A stretch of 8,873 nucleotides of DNA from JBIIUJ01 sp044340025. Lineage in GTDB: Bacteria; Pseudomonadota; Alphaproteobacteria; Caulobacterales; Aquidulcibacteraceae. Positions 5,932-8,873 of the stretch are shown here, piece after piece. Each line of letters opens with the position of its first letter. Positions within the stretch are counted from its first letter, which is position 1. The position numbers were made by a program, and so were the translations under genes. Below the pieces are notes generated by a model. That model was not told the origin of the DNA, did not search any database, and worked only from the letters and a program-made list of their open reading frames with translations. The DNA lies in the NCBI GenBank assembly GCA_044340025.1, contig JBIIUJ010000111.1, positions 1 through 8,873 on the forward strand, in the 5' to 3' direction.

Positions 5932-6135
5932 TCAGGCCAGGCCGTAGGGGATCCAGAGCTTCACCCGGTCGCCGTCTGCCTTCGCAAGGACGGTGGTGCC
6001 GCGGTTCTGCCGGATATACTTGCCATTGTGGCTGATGAGGCGGTGGCGCTTGCCCGCCACGCCGGCCATGACCTTGCCGGTGGCGGTGACCTTGAAGCGC
6101 TTCTTGACCCCGCTCTTGGTCTTCAGTTTCGGCAT
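5932..6135 (-). CDS. rpmI: 50S ribosomal protein L35
   Basis: The 67-residue basic protein begins MPKLKTKSGVKKRFKVTATG and contains KRHRLISHNGKYIRQNRG, the hallmark of bacterial L35, a structural protein of the large ribosomal subunit. The start ATG 6133-6135 is supported by AGGAG at 6142-6146 with 6-base spacing. An in-frame ATG two codons upstream (6139-6141) directly abuts that AGGAG and is unlikely to be used. The open frame continues upstream without a stop but without L35-like sequence. The gene lies between infC and rplT as in most bacteria, and a candidate promoter at 6223-6251 could give it expression independent of infC. Confidence 0.97.
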   Translation of the reverse strand: MPKLKTKSGVKKRFKVTATGKVMAGVAGKRHRLISHNGKYIRQNRGTTVLAKADGDRVKLWIPYGLA

Positions 6136-6222
6136 TTCCATCTCCTGTCGGCAGCCGCAAGGGCCGCCCATCGTGCGCGCTCGCCGCGGCATGCCGTGTC
6201 GCCGGGCCAGCAAAGAGCGGGG

Positions 6223-6251
6223 CTGATAGCGCGAGCGCTTCAGCGATTCAA
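6223..6251 (-). promoter_or_regulatory. Candidate sigma-70 promoter for rpmI-rplT
   Basis: On the minus strand TTGAAT (6251-6246) and TATCAG (6228-6223) are separated by exactly 17 bases, each matching consensus at four of six positions. The spacer contains the perfect small palindrome AGCGC-GA-GCGCT (6228-6239). The -35 box overlaps a GANTC site (6245-6249). The site lies in the 228-base spacer between infC and rpmI, which otherwise shows no coding. The spacing and place are good, but the match is moderate. Confidence 0.45.
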
Positions 6252-6332
6252 GGGTTTGACTGCGGGTTCCGGGCGCCATCCCCGCCAATGCAGGGACCCA
6301 GCCGACCGGAAATGTCGCGACAGAGCCCTGGG

Positions 6333-6348
6333 CCTCGCCTGCGCGAGG
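6333..6348 (-). other. Hairpin downstream of infC
   Basis: CCTCGC (6333-6338) and GCGAGG (6343-6348) pair perfectly over 6 bp with a 4-base loop, 15 bases after the infC stop codon. No T-tract follows on the minus strand, so strong termination is unlikely. It may protect the infC mRNA 3' end or cause partial termination before the rpmI promoter. Confidence 0.3.
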
Positions 6349-6363
6349 GTGACTGAAACAGGC

Positions 6364-6900
6364 TCAGGCGCGCGGCGACATCACCATCGTCATCTGCTTG
6401 CCTTCCAGCCGCGGCTCCATCTCCACCTTGGCGATCTCTTCAAAATCGCGCTTGACGCGGTGAAGCAGCTCGATCCCCAGGTGCTGGTGGGCCATTTCGC
6501 GACCACGGAAGCGCAGGGTGATCTTCACCTTGTCGCCTTCCTCGAAGAAGCGGTGCATGGCGCGTGTCTTCACCTCATAATCGTGGATGTCGATCATGGG
6601 GCGGAACTTCACTTCCTTGATTTCGACGATCTTCTGACGCTTGCGGGCTTCGTTCTTTTTCTTTTGTTCTTCGTATTTGAACTTGCCGTAGTCCATCACC
6701 TTGCAGACGGGCGGCACAGCCTGCGGGGCCACCTCCACAAGATCCAGGCCTGCCTCCACCGCTGCTTCCAGGGCCGCCGAGAGGGGCATTTCGCCCTGTT
6801 TCTCGCCGTCGGCGTCAATCAGCAGCACACGGGCCGCGCGGATTTCATCGTTGATGCGGGGCCCATCCTTAACCGGGGGCGCTGCCATGGGGCGTCGTAT
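6364..6900 (-). CDS. infC: Translation initiation factor IF-3 (probable ATA start)
   Basis: IF-3 binds the 30S subunit, prevents premature 50S joining and checks the start codon and initiator tRNA. The protein shows the full family pattern. The N-domain has GPRINDEIRAARVLLID and EVAPQAVPPVCKVMDYGKFKYE. The linker is lysine-rich, and the C-domain has EIKEVKFRPMIDIHDYEVKTR, GDKVKITLRFRGREMAH and the MSPRA end. The start is the notable point. The alphaproteobacterial N-terminus IRRP begins at ATA 6898-6900, which has GGAGAG (6907-6912) at 6-base spacing. The next ATG (6886-6888) is 18 bases from that site and would drop four residues. A TTG at 6946-6948 would add unrelated sequence. A rare non-AUG start is typical of infC, where IF-3 discriminates against it and so limits its own synthesis. 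With the ATA start the protein has 178 residues. Confidence 0.96.
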   Translation of the reverse strand: MRRPMAAPPVKDGPRINDEIRAARVLLIDADGEKQGEMPLSAALEAAVEAGLDLVEVAPQAVPPVCKVMDYGKFKYEEQKKKNEARKRQKIVEIKEVKFRPMIDIHDYEVKTRAMHRFFEEGDKVKITLRFRGREMAHQHLGIELLHRVKRDFEEIAKVEMEPRLEGKQMTMVMSPRA

Positions 6901-6906
6901 CGTCGT

Positions 6907-6912
6907 CTCTCC
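6907..6912 (-). promoter_or_regulatory. Shine-Dalgarno that places the infC start at ATA
   Basis: GGAGAG on the minus strand lies 6 bases from ATA 6898-6900 and 18 bases from the first in-frame ATG at 6886-6888. It is the only purine-rich site close enough to serve infC, so it favours the ATA start. Confidence 0.6.
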
Positions 6913-6981
6913 GAAGTCTGGCGCGGGTTGGGTCCCGCTGAAACGCAAGGCAGCCCGGCCGCGAAGCGGTCAGGCGCATCC

Positions 6982-7012
6982 CCTATATGAAGGATGCCGG
7001 GCCGGGCTTCAA
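6982..7012 (-). promoter_or_regulatory. Weak promoter candidate for infC
   Basis: On the minus strand TTGAAG (7012-7007) overlaps the stop of the upstream glycosyltransferase gene. TATAGG (6987-6982) follows after 19 bases; reading the -10 as CATATA gives 17-base spacing with a poorer match. Each preferred box matches consensus at four of six positions. The 108-base spacer between the glycosyltransferase stop and infC is where a promoter is expected. The -35 box also lies within a small palindrome at 7005-7018 (GGCTTC-AA-GAAGCC). Confidence 0.3.
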
Positions 7013-7992
7013 GAAGCCTTAAGCGGCGCCCAGAGGCGCGCGGCTGCCTCCAGCACTGGGTCGACCTCCAGGTCGGCCAGGCGCGCGGCCTGAAGCGGGC
7101 GCACATGGGCGCCGCGCGGGGCGAAGCGGGCCGGATCGGAAAAGCCCGCAAACAGCATGACGCTTGGCGCACCGGCTGCGGCGGCGATATGCATTGGCCC
7201 GGTGTCGTTGCCGATGGCGAGGGCGGCGCGCTCGGCCAGCGCGATCAGGGCGAAGAGATCGGTCCGGCCGGTGAGATCGAGCGCCGCGCTCACCTCGGCG
7301 CGGATCGCAGCGGCAAGCCCGCTCTCGGCCGGACCGCCGATCACGGCCGGACGCAGGCCCCTCGCAGCGAGCACGGCCGCGACCGCAGCAAAATGCGCCA
7401 CCGGCCATTTCTTCGCCCCGCCATGGGCCGCAGAGGCGCCCGGAACCAGCAGCGCATAGGGTTCGGCGAGGCCGAAGTGAGCAGGCTGGATCTCCGGCGG
7501 ATCGCCGAGGCGGGCGCGAACCCAGGAAAGGTCGGGCGCGATCGCCTCCCCCTCCCCGAGCGCGCCGGTCTGGCGCAGCTGGGCGGCGAAGCGATCCATG
7601 GTGTGGACCGCCCAGCGCTTCGGGTCGGGCGTGCGATGGCTCGCCCCCCGCGCCGGGCCGGACCAGAGCGGCGGACGCGGCCCAAGCGCGGCATGCAGCA
7701 GCGACGTCCGCGCCACGCCCTGAAGGTCGTAGACGAGATCGAACCGCCCGGCCCGGACCTGAGCGATCAGGCTCAGCCACGCCGCCGGCCCGCGCGGGCG
7801 CCCGCCGGTCCAGACCGTATCGACAAAGGGACAGAGCCGCGCCAGTTCAGCGAAGGGCGGCGTGGTCAGCCAGGTGATTTCGGCCTTCGGGTGTGCGGCG
7901 CGGATCGCCTTCAGGGGCGCCAGCGCCTGGATCACGTCGCCCAGCGCGGAGAGCTTGACCACGAGGATGCGGCGCGCCTCCAGCGGGGTCAT
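7009..7992 (-). CDS. GT9-family glycosyltransferase, heptosyltransferase (WaaC/WaaF)-like
   Basis: The 327-residue protein has the two Rossmann-like halves of ADP-heptose:LPS heptosyltransferases. The N-terminal motif is VVKLSALGDVIQALAPLKAIR (11-31), whose Asp19 sits at the proposed catalytic-base position. The C-terminal half opens with VPGASAAHGGAKKWPVAHF (183-201) and contains GNDTGPMHIAAAAGAP (261-276), the nucleotide-sugar binding signature. Enzymes of this family add heptose or related sugars to the LPS core at the cytoplasmic face of the inner membrane. Which sugar is used cannot be told from sequence. I chose ATG 7990-7992 (MTPLEARRILVVKLS). It overlaps the stop of the upstream GT4 gene as ATGA, so the two are probably translated together. 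The open frame extends upstream, but that part is the shadow of the GT4 gene. Confidence 0.92.
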   Translation of the reverse strand: MTPLEARRILVVKLSALGDVIQALAPLKAIRAAHPKAEITWLTTPPFAELARLCPFVDTVWTGGRPRGPAAWLSLIAQVRAGRFDLVYDLQGVARTSLLHAALGPRPPLWSGPARGASHRTPDPKRWAVHTMDRFAAQLRQTGALGEGEAIAPDLSWVRARLGDPPEIQPAHFGLAEPYALLVPGASAAHGGAKKWPVAHFAAVAAVLAARGLRPAVIGGPAESGLAAAIRAEVSAALDLTGRTDLFALIALAERAALAIGNDTGPMHIAAAAGAPSVMLFAGFSDPARFAPRGAHVRPLQAARLADLEVDPVLEAAARLWAPLKAS

Positions 7993-8873
7993 GACCGCGG
8001 CTCCAGCAACCGGCGATAGACGCCGAGCGTGGCTTGCTGCAGTGCAGCAGTCGAGAAATGCTGCGCAACATGGGCCCTTCCGCGGGCGCCGATCTCCAAG
8101 CGTTGTGCCTTGCTTAGCGCCAGGCCTTGCGACATCGCACAAGCAAGAGCGCCCGCATCCCCCGGCGCGGTCAGCCAGCCGGTTTCGCCGGGCAGAACCG
8201 TCTCGCGCGCGCCGCCGTGGTCGGCCGCGATCACGGGCCGGGCCATGGCTTGGGCCTCGATCGCGGTCCGCCCGAAGGCTTCGGGCTCCAGCGACGGGCA
8301 GACCACGAGATCGGCGAGCGCCAGCGCGGCGGGCATGTCCGCGCAATGCCCGGCAAACGTGACGGGCAAACCTTCAGCGGCGACACGGGCGCGCAAGGCG
8401 GCCTCAAAGGCTGGCTTGGCCGCCCCGCCGCCCACCAGCACATAGCGCGCCGAGGCGGCCACGAAGGGGATGGCGTCGAGCAGAAGCCCCTGCCCTTTCC
8501 AGCCGGTCAGCCGCCCCGGCAGCATCACCACCGGGCGGGGATCGTCTGCATCCAGCGCCCACGCGGTAGCGAGCGCGCCCGCCCGCTCCGGCCCCACGGC
8601 GGCTGGATCGAACCGGGCGAGATCCACCCCGCGCGGGATGATGACGACGCGGGCCGGGTCGGTTCCGTGCGCGGCGATCAGATGGGCGGCGGTGAAGTGC
8701 GAATTGGCGATGACCAGATCGCCGCGCGCCATCACGCCATTGTACCCGCGCTTGAGGGGCGAGCGGGCGTTGTAGACGCCGTGATAGGTGGTCACGAAAG
8801 GCAGGCCCAGGCGGCGAGCGGCGGCCAGCGCGCTCCAGGCCGGCGCGCGCGAGCGGGCGTGGATGAGGTCCAC
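7989..8873 (-). CDS. GT4-family glycosyltransferase (partial, N-terminus off window)
   Basis: The frame runs off the right edge; the 294 residues present lack the start and part of the N-terminal domain. The visible sequence opens VDLIHARSRAPAW and includes TTYHGVYN and ANSHFTAAHL. The C-terminal donor-binding half has LPGRLTGWKGQGLLLDAI (118-135), with the Arg and Lys expected to bind the donor phosphate. It also has the EX7E motif EPEAFGRTAIE (Glu198 and Glu206 of the visible part). These are standard GT4/GT-B retaining glycosyltransferase features. The HARSRAPAWSA segment is shared with alphaproteobacterial group-1 transferases that I associate with lipopolysaccharide genes. Acceptor and sugar are unknown. 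The stop codon overlaps the start of the GT9 gene by ATGA, which supports an envelope-glycan operon. Confidence 0.92.
   Translation of the reverse strand: MDLIHARSRAPAWSALAAARRLGLPFVTTYHGVYNARSPLKRGYNGVMARGDLVIANSHFTAAHLIAAHGTDPARVVIIPRGVDLARFDPAAVGPERAGALATAWALDADDPRPVVMLPGRLTGWKGQGLLLDAIPFVAASARYVLVGGGAAKPAFEAALRARVAAEGLPVTFAGHCADMPAALALADLVVCPSLEPEAFGRTAIEAQAMARPVIAADHGGARETVLPGETGWLTAPGDAGALACAMSQGLALSKAQRLEIGARGRAHVAQHFSTAALQQATLGVYRRLLEPRS

Noticed and set aside
6136..6288. Upstream extension of the rpmI frame
   Set aside because: L35 is 64-67 residues and begins MPK. The AGGAG site is placed for ATG 6135, and the extension covers the candidate promoter.
5458..6990. Plus-strand open frame of 510 codons across rplT, rpmI and infC
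   Set aside because: It is antisense to three certain genes and their spacers and shows low-complexity His/Leu/Ala composition. It is a shadow frame.
7993..8346. N-terminal extension of the GT9 frame up to 8346
   Set aside because: The extension is Arg/Gly-rich and overlaps the conserved GT4 coding sequence. The ATG at 7992 gives the normal GT9 start and an ATGA overlap.

Overview
The window is a compact, GC-rich bacterial chromosome segment that looks alphaproteobacterial. The evidence is the infC-rpmI-rplT-pheS-pheT cluster, an IF3 whose N-terminus carries the 'IRRP' start typical of that class, frequent 4-bp ATGA gene overlaps, and an intergenic GC-rich hairpin repeat of a kind I associate with Caulobacterales/Maricaulales relatives. 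The family-level placement is inference. Apart from the tail of one plus-strand gene at the left edge, every gene lies on the minus strand and is read from right to left.

Layout in transcription order (high to low coordinate). First come two envelope glycosyltransferases: a GT4-family enzyme cut by the window edge (7989-8873) and a GT9/heptosyltransferase-like enzyme (7009-7992), coupled by an ATGA overlap. Next is the translation block: infC (6364-6900, probably starting on ATA), rpmI (5932-6135, with its own candidate promoter) and rplT (5563-5919). The rplT-NYN spacer carries a near-consensus sigma-70 promoter followed at once by two hairpins, the second an intrinsic terminator with a T-tract. 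Its T-tract lies only about 12 nt before the start codon of a NYN-domain putative nuclease (4778-5407). Then follow pheS (3645-4718), a 181-nt spacer filled by a composite inverted-repeat element (3486-3618), a VOC-ASCH two-domain fusion gene (2573-3463), and pheT (192-2576), which overlaps the fusion gene by ATGA. The last 58 codons of a convergent gene, recognisable as the S4 domain of tyrosyl-tRNA synthetase, occupy 3-179 on the plus strand.

In function the window is mainly translation machinery: initiation factor IF3, ribosomal proteins L35 and L20, both subunits of phenylalanyl-tRNA synthetase, and TyrRS. The two departures from the standard cluster are the most interesting part. A lower-GC NYN gene sits between rplT and pheS, and a VOC-ASCH gene sits between pheS and pheT. 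NYN and ASCH are both families linked to RNA cleavage or modified-nucleoside chemistry, so an RNA-processing role tied to PheRS expression is possible but unproven.

No stretch of more than 300 bases lacks a gene. The larger spacers are 6136-6363 (promoter candidate, hairpin), 3464-3644 (repeat), 5408-5562 (promoter, hairpins, terminator) and 6901-7008 (infC leader). I see no tRNA or rRNA gene, CRISPR array, insertion sequence or phage gene.
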